64,000 nt of DNA from Novosphingobium sp. SG919 (GTDB lineage: Bacteria; Pseudomonadota; Alphaproteobacteria; Sphingomonadales; Sphingomonadaceae), in contig NZ_JABCNG010000006.1 in the NCBI RefSeq assembly GCF_012932495.1, forward strand, positions 372,001-436,000, written 5' to 3'. Under the pieces are notes generated by a model. It was not told the DNA's origin. It ran no database searches and saw only the letters and a list, made by a program, of their open reading frames with translations. Positions 23,354-33,117 of the stretch are shown piece by piece (position 1 is the first letter of the stretch; each line of letters begins with the position of its first letter). The position numbers and the translations under genes are program-made.

Positions 23354-25966
23354 TCAGAAGCCGAAGCTGATCGAACCCATGATCGTGCGCGGCGGGCTGA
23401 TCTGCGCATAGCTGATCGGCGAGGTCGAGGTGGACTGGCTGTTCAGCGTGCCGCTGAAGCCACCCACATAGGTTTCGTCGAACACGTTGATCACGTTCAA
23501 CTGCAGGAACGTGCGGTTGTTGAAGATCGGGCTGACCTTGTCGAGGCTCAGCTTCGCATCCAGGTCAACCTGGGTATAGGCCGGGGCCTTGGCGGGGAAG
23601 ATTTCCTGGCGCGGCGTGGTGCCACCCACGTTGACATAGAACGGCAGGTTCTGGTCGTTCACGTAACGCGGACCGGTGCGCTTGGCCTGCACGCCCAGCG
23701 AGACCGGACCAACCGATCCATCGACGCGGCCACCGAAGGTATAGACCGGCGCGCCCGATTCGCGCTTGCCGGCGGTCTGGTAGTAAGCGGTGCCGGTCGC
23801 CGCGGTGCAGCCGTACATGTTGAGGAGCACGTTCTGCGACGAGCAGTCGCCCGCTTCCACGTTGTCGCGGATCTTGGAGTGCAGGTACGAACCATAGAGG
23901 TAGATCGCCAGGTCGCGCACCGGCGAGTACGAGATCGAGCCGTCGATGCCGTACTTGTCCACGCGGCCAAGGTTCCGATAGATCGTGGTGTTCAGGTCAC
24001 GATCGAACGAGGAAGCCAGGCGGTTCTGGTAAATCGTGTACCAGGCCGAAACCTGGGCCATGACCTTGCCCGAACGATAGCGCACGCCCAGATCGAAGTT
24101 GTCGGTCGTTTCCGGGTTGGGCTTGGCGGCGTCATTGCCCATCGGGAAGTAGAACGAGTTGTAGAGGTTGTCGGTGCCCGGCACCTGCAGCCCCTTCGAA
24201 TAGTTGGCAAAGATGCCGACATTCGAATTCACCGCAAAGGTCGCGCCCACGCTCGGCAGGGCCTTGCTGTAGGTGAAGATGCGCTGCTGCGGCGCGGCAT
24301 AGCCGCTGGTGGGCAGCCCGGTCGTGGTGCTGACCACATAGGGGTTGGCCGCCGCAAAGGCTGCATTGGCCGCATCGCTGCCGAAGCAGGCATAGCCACC
24401 GGTACGGCTGGTAAAGCAATACTGGTTGAGGTTGCGCTTGAAGAACGGCACGCGCACGCCGGCATTGACGGTGAGGCCACCGAACTTGCCGCGGTATTCA
24501 CCCGAAACCTGGTGCAGGATGGCGTAGGACAGGCGGTTGCGGCGCTGCATCACGTTTCCGTTCACATCGGTGATCGGGTCGCTGACAGGGAAGTAGGTCC
24601 CGGCCGTGCCGTTGCTGTTGTACGTGCCGAATTCCGCGGTCTGGCGATGACGGCCGCGGTCGTACGAATAGGCCAGGCGGATCGTGTTGTCGGGGTTGAT
24701 GTCATAGCGCAGCGAGGCGATCAGGCCGAGGCGGATGGTCTTGGTCTGGCTCGGTGCAATCAGGCGAACGGTGTCCAGCTTGTCGCCGTCGCCGTTGAGA
24801 TCCTTGCCGAAATAGTAGTTGGTGCCGTCATAGCCGGTCAGACCGCTCACACCGTTGATGGTGGTGGTCTTTTCGCTGGCCACATAACCCAGCGTACCGC
24901 CATTGGCGCTGGTCCACTGGATCGACGGATCGACCGTCAGCACCAGGCCATCGGCCAGGGTGAAGCGCGAGGAAATGCGGATGTTCGCGGTGTCGGACGG
25001 GTTGATGCGATAGTCGTAGTCCGAACCGCAGGCGCTGGCCGCGTCAGCCGCACCGGCTACCGGCGCCGCGATCGTGCAGCGGGCGGTCTGGTAAAAGCGA
25101 TCGTCGCCCGAAACCGGATAACGGTTGCCCGAACCGGTGCCGACCACGCGGGTGCCGGTGTTTTCGATCCACATCGGGACCGAGCCGAACGCGTTGTTGC
25201 GGTTGCGGTTGTAGTGGCCGGCGATCGAGATGAAGTCGCCATTGCTGCCCAGCGGCTGGTACAGCTTGGCGTTGTACTGCTGCTTCTGGATCTTGCCGAT
25301 GCCGCCATAGATCGTGTCGTTGCGCGAATTCGACGCGGTGGCATAGGCGCGCAGACCGCCTGCGGTGAGGTTGCCGGTGTCGATTTCGCCGAAAATGCGC
25401 ATGTAGCCGTATTCACCGGCCGAACCGATCATGCGCGCGTGGAAATCCTCGGTGGGATTGCGCGAACGATAGTTGACCGTCGAACCCGAAGCGGCCGCCG
25501 TGGGCGAGTCGACGTCGGTGGTGCCCAGGTTGACGTTGACCTGGTCGATGACTTCGGGATCGAGCTGCTGGTTCGAATAGATCGAATAGCCCCCGGTGTC
25601 GTTCAGCGGGATACCGTCGAACGTCTGCGAGATGCGGGTGTTGTCAAAGCCACGGATATACAGCACGCCGCCCGACGAACCGAACGGGTCGTTGTTCTGG
25701 AAGCTCACACCCGGGACCAGGTTGATGATGTCGTTGATCGACTGGCCCGGCGCCTGGTGCGCAATGATGGTCTGGTCAAGAACCTGCTTGGCCTTGGGCG
25801 TATCGGGCAATTGAACGCCGTTCACCGACTTGGTGGTGCGGCCGCTGACCACGATGGTCTGCTGTTCGAAATCGACCGAGCCGGTGGATTGGGCCAGGGC
25901 GGGCGTGCTGGCCAGAGCCATGCCCAGCGCCAGCAGCGAGCCGGCGGTAAGGTGCGAGCGATGCAT
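23354..25966 (-). CDS. TonB-dependent outer-membrane receptor
   Basis: An 870-residue receptor. It has a signal peptide (about 1-26, ending TPALAQ), a TonB-box-like QTIVVSG near residue 36, a plug domain (about 55-170) with LVPGVSFQN and VLYIRGFDNTRISQTFDGIP, and a 22-strand barrel ending in the aromatic residue of GSISFGF. Such receptors import scarce nutrients (siderophores, cobalamin, glycans) using energy from TonB. The substrate is not evident from the barrel. The leader at 25981-26115 looks like a cobalamin riboswitch, which would suggest a corrinoid. It is transcribed alone and has a strong terminator. Confidence 0.9.
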   Translation of the reverse strand: MHRSHLTAGSLLALGMALASTPALAQSTGSVDFEQQTIVVSGRTTKSVNGVQLPDTPKAKQVLDQTIIAHQAPGQSINDIINLVPGVSFQNNDPFGSSGGVLYIRGFDNTRISQTFDGIPLNDTGGYSIYSNQQLDPEVIDQVNVNLGTTDVDSPTAAASGSTVNYRSRNPTEDFHARMIGSAGEYGYMRIFGEIDTGNLTAGGLRAYATASNSRNDTIYGGIGKIQKQQYNAKLYQPLGSNGDFISIAGHYNRNRNNAFGSVPMWIENTGTRVVGTGSGNRYPVSGDDRFYQTARCTIAAPVAGAADAASACGSDYDYRINPSDTANIRISSRFTLADGLVLTVDPSIQWTSANGGTLGYVASEKTTTINGVSGLTGYDGTNYYFGKDLNGDGDKLDTVRLIAPSQTKTIRLGLIASLRYDINPDNTIRLAYSYDRGRHRQTAEFGTYNSNGTAGTYFPVSDPITDVNGNVMQRRNRLSYAILHQVSGEYRGKFGGLTVNAGVRVPFFKRNLNQYCFTSRTGGYACFGSDAANAAFAAANPYVVSTTTGLPTSGYAAPQQRIFTYSKALPSVGATFAVNSNVGIFANYSKGLQVPGTDNLYNSFYFPMGNDAAKPNPETTDNFDLGVRYRSGKVMAQVSAWYTIYQNRLASSFDRDLNTTIYRNLGRVDKYGIDGSISYSPVRDLAIYLYGSYLHSKIRDNVEAGDCSSQNVLLNMYGCTAATGTAYYQTAGKRESGAPVYTFGGRVDGSVGPVSLGVQAKRTGPRYVNDQNLPFYVNVGGTTPRQEIFPAKAPAYTQVDLDAKLSLDKVSPIFNNRTFLQLNVINVFDETYVGGFSGTLNSQSTSTSPISYAQISPPRTIMGSISFGF

Positions 25967-25980
25967 TGGTGTCCCCGTTG

Positions 25981-26115
25981 CGTGTCAGGTCGCCGCACTG
26001 CGGCGACACGAGATGATCCGTCCCCCGCTGCCGCCAGGCGACCCGACGCTGGCAGGGGGCCGGCACAAGGCTTCCGCGCACCGGCAGCCTTCCCTGACCG
26101 GTTTCGTGTGACACG
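25981..26115 (-). promoter_or_regulatory. Structured 5' leader, candidate cobalamin riboswitch
   Basis: On the minus strand CGTGTCA (26115-26109) can pair with TGACACG (25987-25981), closing a 135-nt element that ends 14 bases before the receptor ATG. Inside, in order, are CAGGGAA, CGGTGCGCGGAA, a C-rich block GCCGGCCCCCTGCCAGC, and near the 3' end GCGGCGACCTGAC. These resemble the GGGAA, GGTG, CCCCGCnACTG and B12-box (GACCTGCC) elements of cobalamin riboswitches. An alternative hairpin GTCGCCGC/GCGGCGAC would compete near the ribosome site GGGGA. Several positions deviate from consensus, so the class is tentative. Confidence 0.42.
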
Positions 26116-26389
26116 AAAATGACAAAATTTCTGCATTTCTTACTTGATGTTGAACGCCACGACCAAATGCTTCTGACAAGCGATGAATCGCTTGCCGATC
26201 ATTTCAGATGAAAGCATCCCTGCGTAATGATCGTGCGGCCTGTGGCGCCTTCGCAACAACAGCAAAGATTTTGCGCGCTTGCGAAACGTGCGCCCGGATT
26301 TGCGGTTGTTTGCAATGTTTTGCAACACAACAGGTGCAATCGTGGCGGTTGGCTGCGAAGGGCGGTCCGTCAAGGCGCCGCGCGCCGGC
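26116..26389. other. Intergenic gap between receptor leader and phosphatase
   Basis: No gene is supported here. There is a small perfect stem-loop CAAGCGA-TGAA-TCGCTTG at 26177-26194. AT-rich sequence around 26120-26160 may hold the receptor promoter. The short frames seen are unlike coding sequence. Confidence 0.45.
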
Positions 26390-27205
26390 TCAGCCCGCTG
26401 GCGGAGCTGCCGATTCGTCCTGCGTCACCAGCAGCCAGCGCTCGGCAGCTTCAAGGCCGATGGCGGTCAATCGCCCGGAAGCATAAGCGCCGGTATCGAT
26501 GCCCACCCGCCAGGGCGATAGTTCCGGCTCGTCTACGATGGTGTGGCCGTGGACGACGGCAAAATCGCGTGCCGTTCGATCCGCAATGAATTCGCCGCGA
26601 ATCCATCGCATGTCGCTGGGCACCTGCTCATCGAGCGGCACGCCGGGGCGGATGCCGGCATGCACGAAGACATAGTCGCCGATGCGAATCTGGTCTTCCA
26701 GGCCGCGCAGGAATGCCAGATCCGCAGCGGGCACGAATTGCGGCATTGCAGCGCGCAATTCGTCCAGCGTCATCCGGGCATAATCGTCCGGGTCGATGGG
26801 ATAGCTCAACAGCGTCTCGCGGCCGCCGTGGCGCAGGAAATGGCGCAGGGTTTCTTCGCGCTCGAATGCGCCCAGAAACATTTCTTCGTGATTGCCCGCC
26901 AGAATGCGCACGTTCCGGCGCTCTGCCCAGGCGCGCGCCGTGGCGATCACGCCAGCACTGTCAGGGCCGCGATCGATAAGATCGCCCAGCAGGATCACAG
27001 TGGTTGCGATCGGGGTTTGCAGCGCGGCTTGCGCATTGCGGGTGGCGTCGTCTGCCTCGATCAGCGCAATCATCTGCTCGAACAGATCAAGCCGGCCGTG
27101 GATATCGCCCACCGCATAGATGCGCTGACCCGGCGGAACCAGGGTTGGTGGGGCCGGCGGTTCTGCCCGCGGACCCGAAATTAGCGACTTGAGCAACTTG
27201 AGCAT
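26390..27205 (-). CDS. Calcineurin-like serine/threonine phosphoesterase
   Basis: A 271-residue metallophosphoesterase with the full motif set: VGDIHGRLDLFEQM, LLGDLIDRGPDSAG, ILAGNHEEMFLGAF, YVFVHAGIRPG and VVHGHTIVDEP. These supply the two-metal ligands of the PPP-like family (PrpA, ApaH and related phosphatases). Likely substrates are phosphoproteins or dinucleoside tetraphosphates. Two upstream ATGs (27235, 27262) are possible; ATG 27205 opens with the natural MLKLLKSL. No ribosome site clearly decides among them. It is a single gene, divergent from the porin at 27458. Confidence 0.82.
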   Translation of the reverse strand: MLKLLKSLISGPRAEPPAPPTLVPPGQRIYAVGDIHGRLDLFEQMIALIEADDATRNAQAALQTPIATTVILLGDLIDRGPDSAGVIATARAWAERRNVRILAGNHEEMFLGAFEREETLRHFLRHGGRETLLSYPIDPDDYARMTLDELRAAMPQFVPAADLAFLRGLEDQIRIGDYVFVHAGIRPGVPLDEQVPSDMRWIRGEFIADRTARDFAVVHGHTIVDEPELSPWRVGIDTGAYASGRLTAIGLEAAERWLLVTQDESAAPPAG

Positions 27206-27457
27206 GCACCGGCCGTGACGAACTTCGCGGGACATATATGGCCCTCGCGCGGGCAGAGACAAGCGTCAGAAACACTATGATGCACAAAAGACACATTCCA
27301 GAACGAGAATGCCACGGCCCACGGATTGGTCTTGTGCAACGCAGCAGGCCCCGGCATCCAGACAAGCGCAAGTCGTCAACCAGCCCGCGCAAGAAAGAGG
27401 CCGGGGCGATTTGTGCAGGCGGGGCGACGCGTCAAAGACAAAACAAAGAGGTATTTC

Positions 27458-28252
27458 ATGCGTACGTCCATCAAGTCGCGCGTGGCCAAGGCTGCCACGG
27501 CGCTCAGCCTTGTCGTCGCTGCTGGCTATGCTGTGCCCGCGATGGCCGACGAGACCGCGCCCCCAAGCGATTTCAAGGTGACCGGTTCGGCAGGCGTAAT
27601 CAGCCAGTACCGGTTCCGCGGCATTTCTCAGTCGAACAACCTGCCCGCCGTCCAGGGCGCGCTCACTCTTTCGCACAGCTCGGGCTTCTATGTCTCGACC
27701 TGGGGTTCGAGCGCCTCGGCCAGCCCGGCCGTGAACATTGGCGGCACCGAAATCGACGTCTACGGCGGTTTTACCCACGCCATCGCCACCACCGGCGTGA
27801 CGTTCGACGTGGGTCTCTACGGCTACCTCTATCCGGGCGCGCCGGGCCTCAACTATTATGAAGTCTATGGCTCGCTGTCCAAGGCGGTCGGTCCGGTCAA
27901 CGCCAAGGCCGGCATCAACTTCGCGCCCAAGCAGAAGAACCTGGACGTCTACACCACCCACACCAACGCCTATATCTATGGCGAACTGTCGGGTGCCATT
28001 CCCAACACGCCGTTCACGATCCACACCCACCTGGGCCACACCGGCGGCGCGTTCGACTATACCAAGCAGTATCTCGACTACACCGCCGGCGTCAGCACCA
28101 CGTGGAAGAACCTGACGCTGGATTTCTCGGTGGTCGGCACCAACGTCAGCCGCAACGATTCGGCCGCCAATCCCTTTGCTGGCGTCGAACCATTCCAGAT
28201 GTACCGCGCCGCCAAGACGGTAGGCGTGGTCTCGCTGATGGCTACGTTCTGA
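27458..28252 (+). CDS. TorF-family putative outer-membrane porin
   Basis: A 264-residue outer-membrane protein. A signal peptide (about 1-30) ends PAMADE. The mature protein starts with strand patterns TGSAGVISQYRFRGISQSNN typical of the TIGR02001/TorF group and shows alternating aromatic beta-strands throughout (YEVYGSLSKAVGPVNAKAGI), ending with Phe in SLMATF, the usual barrel signature. Proteins of this group are proposed porins of proteobacteria; transport specificity is unknown. AAAGAGG lies before ATG 27458. A strong terminator follows at 28287. Confidence 0.82.
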   Translation: MRTSIKSRVAKAATALSLVVAAGYAVPAMADETAPPSDFKVTGSAGVISQYRFRGISQSNNLPAVQGALTLSHSSGFYVSTWGSSASASPAVNIGGTEIDVYGGFTHAIATTGVTFDVGLYGYLYPGAPGLNYYEVYGSLSKAVGPVNAKAGINFAPKQKNLDVYTTHTNAYIYGELSGAIPNTPFTIHTHLGHTGGAFDYTKQYLDYTAGVSTTWKNLTLDFSVVGTNVSRNDSAANPFAGVEPFQMYRAAKTVGVVSLMATF

Positions 28253-28286
28253 TCGCCTAACGACGTTCGCCCAAGGGCAACAGGGG

Positions 28287-28319
28287 AAAGCCCGCACCGG
28301 TTCTCCGGTGCGGGCTTTT
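28287..28319 (+). terminator. Rho-independent terminator
   Basis: A perfect 14-bp stem AAAGCCCGCACCGG/CCGGTGCGGGCTTT with a TTCT loop and a short T-run. It lies 34 bp after the TorF-type gene. It could also serve the convergent efflux operon ending at 28370. Confidence 0.92.
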
Positions 28320-28369
28320 GCCATTCAGGGCAGCGCCGCTTTGCGGAGCGGCGCTGCCCAGTGGGCCGA

Positions 28370-29941
28370 TCAGTGACCGGATGCCACGGGTGCCGGGCCG
28401 GCCGGGCCGGTGGGCAACTGGCGCACGCCGCCACCCAGCGCGGTGAACAGGCCCACCGTGTCGGCCAGGCGCGCCGCCCGCGCCGCCACGAACTGCGCAC
28501 GCGCGGTTTGCGCCGTGGCGCTGGCGTTGAGCACCTGCAACGTGCCCACCGCGCCCAGTTCCAGCTGGCGCTTGACCATGATCAGGCTGCTGGCGGCGGC
28601 ATCGTCCCCGCGCTGCGCCACATCGAGGGCGGCGGTATCGTTGGCCAGGGCCGACAAAGCATTGCTGACATCGGCAAAGGCCTGGAGGGCCGTGCCCTTG
28701 TATCCCGCCTTGGCCGCATCGAGCGCGTCGCGTGCCGCCTGTTCCTGCCGCTTGAGCGTGCCGCCGTGGAAGATCGGCGCCGTGATCCCGCCCAGCAATT
28801 GCCAGAATGGATTGCCATCCACGAACATCCGGCCGAAATCCTCGGCCGTGCCGCCGGCCGTGGCCGACAGGTTGATCTGCGGCAGCCGCGCGGCCATGGC
28901 CACTTTCACATCGGCCGCGGCGCCTTCCAGCGCGGCCGCGGACGCCGCCACATCAGGACGCACCACCAGCAGGTCGGCAGGCAGCACCAGCGGCACGTCG
29001 GCGGGAACGGCCAGTTCGTCCAGCGTCGGCAATGGCGCGGATTTGACGCCCGGTGCGGTTTCCAGTGGCGCGCCCGGCGCCTCGCCCAGCAAAACAGACA
29101 GCGCCGCCAGGTTCGCCGCGTGCTGTTGCTTGAGCGGGGGCAACGCGCCTTCGACCGCGGCCACGGCTGCGGCCTGCGCGGTCACGTCTGCCCGGCCGGC
29201 GGCGCCCACTTTCTCGCGTTGCCGCAACAGCCCAAGCACTTGCTGGTTGCTGTCGATCGCCTCGCGCGTGGCCTCGATCTCGGCCGTCAGCGCGGCGTGG
29301 CGAATCACCTCCAGCACCACGTTGGCGGCCACCATGTTGCGCACGCCATCGGCCTGCGCCTGGGCCTGCGCGGCGGCCGCACGGGCGGAGCGCAGCCGTG
29401 CCGCCCCACCGCCAAACAGATCGGGGGCATAGCTCACGCTCACCTGGGCGGTATGCAGTGAAAAGACCTGCGGGTTGGGATCAGCCAGCGGGGTGGATAG
29501 CGTTGCCGAAAGGCGCTGCCGTTCGCTGGTCAGCCCGGCGTCGACCTGCGGCAGCAAGCCACCGCGCGCCGCCCCAGCCAGGGCCTGCGCCTGGGCCATG
29601 CGGGCGCGGGCCGCGGCAAGATCGGTATTGGCGGCCAGCGCCCGCGCCACGAGTGCGTTGAGCGCCGGGCTGCCAAAGGCTTCCCACCACTGGGCCGAAA
29701 CGGCCATGCCGGCATGCACTTGCTGGGCGCCGGCATTGCCCTGTTGCATCGGCTGGTCCAGCACTTTGGCCGGGGCGTAGCCGGTTGGCGTTGGCGGCAG
29801 CGGCACGTCCACGCTGGCCGTCGCAGGCGGCGCCTTGGCACTGGCAAGCGGCACCGCCACGATCTGGGCGGCAGCCAGGGTAGCCAGGGCCGTCCCCAGC
29901 ACCGGGCCCAAGCGCGAGCCACGCAGGGTTTGGGCGATCAT
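28370..29941 (-). CDS. Outer-membrane factor of RND efflux system (NodT/CzcC type)
   Basis: A 523-residue TolC-like outer-membrane channel with two OEP repeats (about 85-280 and 300-500), including WWEAFGSPALNALVARALAA, PQVFSLHTAQVSVSYAPDLF and VAMAARLPQINLSATAGG. It would form the exit duct of the tripartite pump encoded by this operon. The N-terminus has a cleavable signal (about 1-36, ending ASAKAP) with no lipobox Cys, whereas many NodT proteins are lipoproteins. Its start ATG overlaps the pump gene stop (ATGA at 29938-29941), so the operon order is adaptor, pump, channel. Confidence 0.85.
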   Translation of the reverse strand: MIAQTLRGSRLGPVLGTALATLAAAQIVAVPLASAKAPPATASVDVPLPPTPTGYAPAKVLDQPMQQGNAGAQQVHAGMAVSAQWWEAFGSPALNALVARALAANTDLAAARARMAQAQALAGAARGGLLPQVDAGLTSERQRLSATLSTPLADPNPQVFSLHTAQVSVSYAPDLFGGGAARLRSARAAAAQAQAQADGVRNMVAANVVLEVIRHAALTAEIEATREAIDSNQQVLGLLRQREKVGAAGRADVTAQAAAVAAVEGALPPLKQQHAANLAALSVLLGEAPGAPLETAPGVKSAPLPTLDELAVPADVPLVLPADLLVVRPDVAASAAALEGAAADVKVAMAARLPQINLSATAGGTAEDFGRMFVDGNPFWQLLGGITAPIFHGGTLKRQEQAARDALDAAKAGYKGTALQAFADVSNALSALANDTAALDVAQRGDDAAASSLIMVKRQLELGAVGTLQVLNASATAQTARAQFVAARAARLADTVGLFTALGGGVRQLPTGPAGPAPVASGH

Positions 29942-32900
29942 GCCGGTTCTCCATCTTGAGTCGTTTCGGGCAGGGCATGGTCGGCGCCGACGCGCTTGCG
30001 CGGCCCGGCCACGCGGCTCGAAAAGCGGTTGATCAGCAGCGGCAGCACCAAGAGGATCAGCACCGGGGCCAGCGTCATGCCGCCCACCACCACCAGCGCC
30101 AGCGGCTTTTGCACCTGGCTGCCGATGCCGGTGGCAACGGCGGCCGGGGCAAGCCCGATGGCCGCCACCAGGCAGGTCATCAGCACGGGGCGCAGCGAGT
30201 TGGTGGTGGCGTGGCGCAGTGCGGCCAGCCGCTCCATGTCTTCATCCATCGCCTGGTTGAAGCTGGTCACCAGCAGGATGCCGTCCATCACCGCAATCCC
30301 GAACAGCGCGACAAAGCCGATCGCCGCAGAGATCGAAAAGGCCGTGCCCGTCAGCATCAGGCCCAACACCCCGCCGACCACCGCCATCGGGATCACCGAG
30401 AAGGCCAGCAGCGTATCGCGCAGCGAGCGGAAGTTGGCATAGAGCAGGCCCAGCATCAGCAACAGGCTGATCGGCACCACGATTTCCAACCGCGCCACGG
30501 CGTTCTTGAGGTTGCTCATCTCGCCCGCCCATTCCAGGCTATAGCCCGGCGGCAGCGGCACGTTCTTGGCAATCCGCGCCTGCGCCTCTTCCACCGCGCT
30601 GCCCAGGTCGCGATCGCGCACCGAGAACTTGATGGGAATGTAGCGCTCCTGGTGCTCGCGATAGATGAAGCTTGCCCCCGTGGTCAGGCGGATGTCCGCC
30701 AGTTCCGACAGCGGCACCGAAATCGCCGTGCCGTCGGGCGCCGTCGCCCCCACGGTGATCCGCTTGACCGCTTCAAGGCTATCGCGCTGGTCAGCCTGCA
30801 GGCGCACCATGATCGGGAAGTGGCGGTCGGTGTGCGGTTCATAAAGATCGCCCGGCGAGGTACCGCCGATCGCGGCCTGCACCGTCTGGTTCACGTCGTC
30901 CACGCTCAGGCCATAGCGCGCTGCCTTTTCGCGATCGACGTCGATCCGCACGGTCGGCTGGCCCAGCGACTGGAAGATGCCCAGGTCGGTGATGCCGCGC
31001 ACTTGCGCCATCTGGTCGCGAATCTGGCCGGCAATGCGCTCCAGCGTGGCGAGGTCAGGCCCGAACAGCTTGACCGAGTTGGCGCCCTTCACGCCCGATG
31101 CGGCCTCCTCCACGTTGTCCTCGATGATCTGCGAGAACGAGAAGTCCACCCCCGGATAGCGCGCCTTAAGCTTGGCCGAGAGATCGGCCACCAGCTTTTC
31201 CTTGTTCATCCCGCTCGGCCATTGGTCGAAGGGCTTCAAGGGCACGAAGTATTCCACGTTGAAGAAGCCGGTGGCATCGGTGCCATCGTCCGGGCGGCCA
31301 TGGGCGGAAAGCACCGCGGTCACTTCGGGATACTGCATGATATCGCGCCGGATCGCGCGCGCCACCGGCTCGCCCGCATCGAGCGAGATCGCCGCGGGCA
31401 GCGAAGCGCGGATATACATGTTGCCTTCTTCAAGCTGGGGCAGGAATTCCACCCCCAGCGAACGCACGCCCACGAACGCGCCGATCACCATCAGTGCGCC
31501 CGCGCCGATCGCCAGCACCTGGTTGCGGAAACAAAAGGCTGCGGCCGGCTCGTAGACCCGACGGATGCGCGAAACCAGCCAGGTTTCGGCCTCGTCCAGC
31601 TTGTCGGGCAGCATCATCGCCGAAAGCACCGGCGCCACGGTGAACGTGGCGACAAGGCCGCCGATGATGGCATAGGCATAAGTCTTGGCCATCGGGCCAA
31701 AGATGTGCCCTTCCACGCCCGTCAGCGTGAACAGCGGCAGGAAGCTGGTGATGATGATCGCGGCGGCAAAGAAGATGCCCCGGCTCACTTCGCTGCTGGC
31801 GGCCAGCACCGCGCCGATGCGGCTGGCAAAGCTGTAGCGCCCGCCTTCATGGGTTTCCACATGGTGCGATCGCTCGGCCATGTGCCTGAATATGTTTTCC
31901 ACCATGATCACGGTGGCATCCACCACCAGCCCGAAATCGAGCGCGCCCACGGATAGCAGGTTGGCGCTTTCCCCCTGCACCGTCAGAATCAGCACGGCAA
32001 AGGCCAGGGCAAAGGGAATGGTCGCCGCCACGATCAGGGCGCTGCGCAAGTTGCCCAGGAACGCCCATTGCAAGAGGAAGATCAGCAGCACGCCCGCCAC
32101 CAGATTTTCCATCACGGTATGCGTGGTTACCCCGATCAGGTCGGAGCGGTCGTAGATACGTTCCAGGTGCACGCCCGGGGGCAGCACGCCAGTGGTGTTG
32201 ATCTTCTCGATCTCGGCCTTGACCGCCTCGATCGTGGGCATCGACTGCGCCCCACGGCGCATCAGCACGATGCCCTGGACGATGTCATCGTCCTTGTTGA
32301 GCCCGGCGATGCCGTTGCGCGGCATGTTGCCGATCTTCACCGTGGCCACGTCGCGCACCAGCACCGGGGCATTGCCGTCGCGGCCGACCGGGGTGTCTTC
32401 CAGCGCATCGACCGACTGGATCAGGCCGATCCCGCGCACGATCGCGCTCTGCGCGCCAAAGTTGATGGTCTGCCCGCCGACGTTGGCATTGGCCTTGCCC
32501 AGCGCGGCGATCACTTGCGCCACCGTCAGGTGATGGGCCTGAAGCCGGTCGTTATCGACAACCACGTCATAGGTGCGCAGCTTGCCGCCCCAGCCGGTCA
32601 CGTCCACCACGCCCGGAATCGCGCGGAAGCGGCGTTGCAGAACCCAGTCCTGCAAGGTCTTGAGGTCTTCGACCGAATAGCCCTTGGGCGCAGCGATACG
32701 ATAGCGATAGATTTCGCCCACCGGGCTCGTCGGCGAAATCGTCGGCACAGCGCCGCCCGGCAATTGCGGCAGCTGGGCCAGGCGATTGATCACCTGCTGC
32801 TGGGCCTGGTCATAATTGAAATCGTAGGTGAACTGGATCTTCACGTCCGAAAGGCCGAACAGCGAGATCGCGCGGATTGCCGTCATGTGCGGCAGGCCCG

Positions 32901-33117
32901 ACATCTGCACCTCGATCGGGATCGTGATGTTGCGCTCCATCTCCTCGGCCGAAAGGCCCGAAGACTGCGTCACGATCTCCACCATCGGCGGCACCGGATC
33001 GGGATAGGCCTCGATGTTGAGGTTGTAGAAGGCGATACCGCCCGCCACCAACATCAACACGAAGAAAGCCACGATGGTCAGGCGCTGCCCCAGCGCATAG
33101 CGTACCAGCTTGACCAT
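29938..33117 (-). CDS. Heavy-metal RND efflux pump, CzcA/CusA family
   Basis: A 1059-residue inner-membrane proton antiporter. It starts with a membrane span after MVKLVRYALGQRL and has two large periplasmic loops and 12 spans. The TM4 motif SVGALDFGLVVDATVIMVEN carries the Asp pair DFGxxxD that defines the HME-RND branch for divalent metals (Zn, Co, Cd, Ni) rather than the Cu/Ag CusA type. Other family sequence includes YDRSDLIGVTTHTVMENLVA and PDDGTDATGFFNVEYFVPLK. Metal specificity is inferred only. Both ends overlap neighbours by ATGA, so the three proteins are translationally coupled. Confidence 0.9.
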   Translation of the reverse strand: MVKLVRYALGQRLTIVAFFVLMLVAGGIAFYNLNIEAYPDPVPPMVEIVTQSSGLSAEEMERNITIPIEVQMSGLPHMTAIRAISLFGLSDVKIQFTYDFNYDQAQQQVINRLAQLPQLPGGAVPTISPTSPVGEIYRYRIAAPKGYSVEDLKTLQDWVLQRRFRAIPGVVDVTGWGGKLRTYDVVVDNDRLQAHHLTVAQVIAALGKANANVGGQTINFGAQSAIVRGIGLIQSVDALEDTPVGRDGNAPVLVRDVATVKIGNMPRNGIAGLNKDDDIVQGIVLMRRGAQSMPTIEAVKAEIEKINTTGVLPPGVHLERIYDRSDLIGVTTHTVMENLVAGVLLIFLLQWAFLGNLRSALIVAATIPFALAFAVLILTVQGESANLLSVGALDFGLVVDATVIMVENIFRHMAERSHHVETHEGGRYSFASRIGAVLAASSEVSRGIFFAAAIIITSFLPLFTLTGVEGHIFGPMAKTYAYAIIGGLVATFTVAPVLSAMMLPDKLDEAETWLVSRIRRVYEPAAAFCFRNQVLAIGAGALMVIGAFVGVRSLGVEFLPQLEEGNMYIRASLPAAISLDAGEPVARAIRRDIMQYPEVTAVLSAHGRPDDGTDATGFFNVEYFVPLKPFDQWPSGMNKEKLVADLSAKLKARYPGVDFSFSQIIEDNVEEAASGVKGANSVKLFGPDLATLERIAGQIRDQMAQVRGITDLGIFQSLGQPTVRIDVDREKAARYGLSVDDVNQTVQAAIGGTSPGDLYEPHTDRHFPIMVRLQADQRDSLEAVKRITVGATAPDGTAISVPLSELADIRLTTGASFIYREHQERYIPIKFSVRDRDLGSAVEEAQARIAKNVPLPPGYSLEWAGEMSNLKNAVARLEIVVPISLLLMLGLLYANFRSLRDTLLAFSVIPMAVVGGVLGLMLTGTAFSISAAIGFVALFGIAVMDGILLVTSFNQAMDEDMERLAALRHATTNSLRPVLMTCLVAAIGLAPAAVATGIGSQVQKPLALVVVGGMTLAPVLILLVLPLLINRFSSRVAGPRKRVGADHALPETTQDGEPA

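Noticed and set aside
23288-26122. Plus-strand open frame of 944 codons
   Set aside because: It is antisense to the TonB-dependent receptor, whose plug, barrel and signal peptide are unmistakable. The plus product is rich in His, Arg, Gly and Val with no family features.
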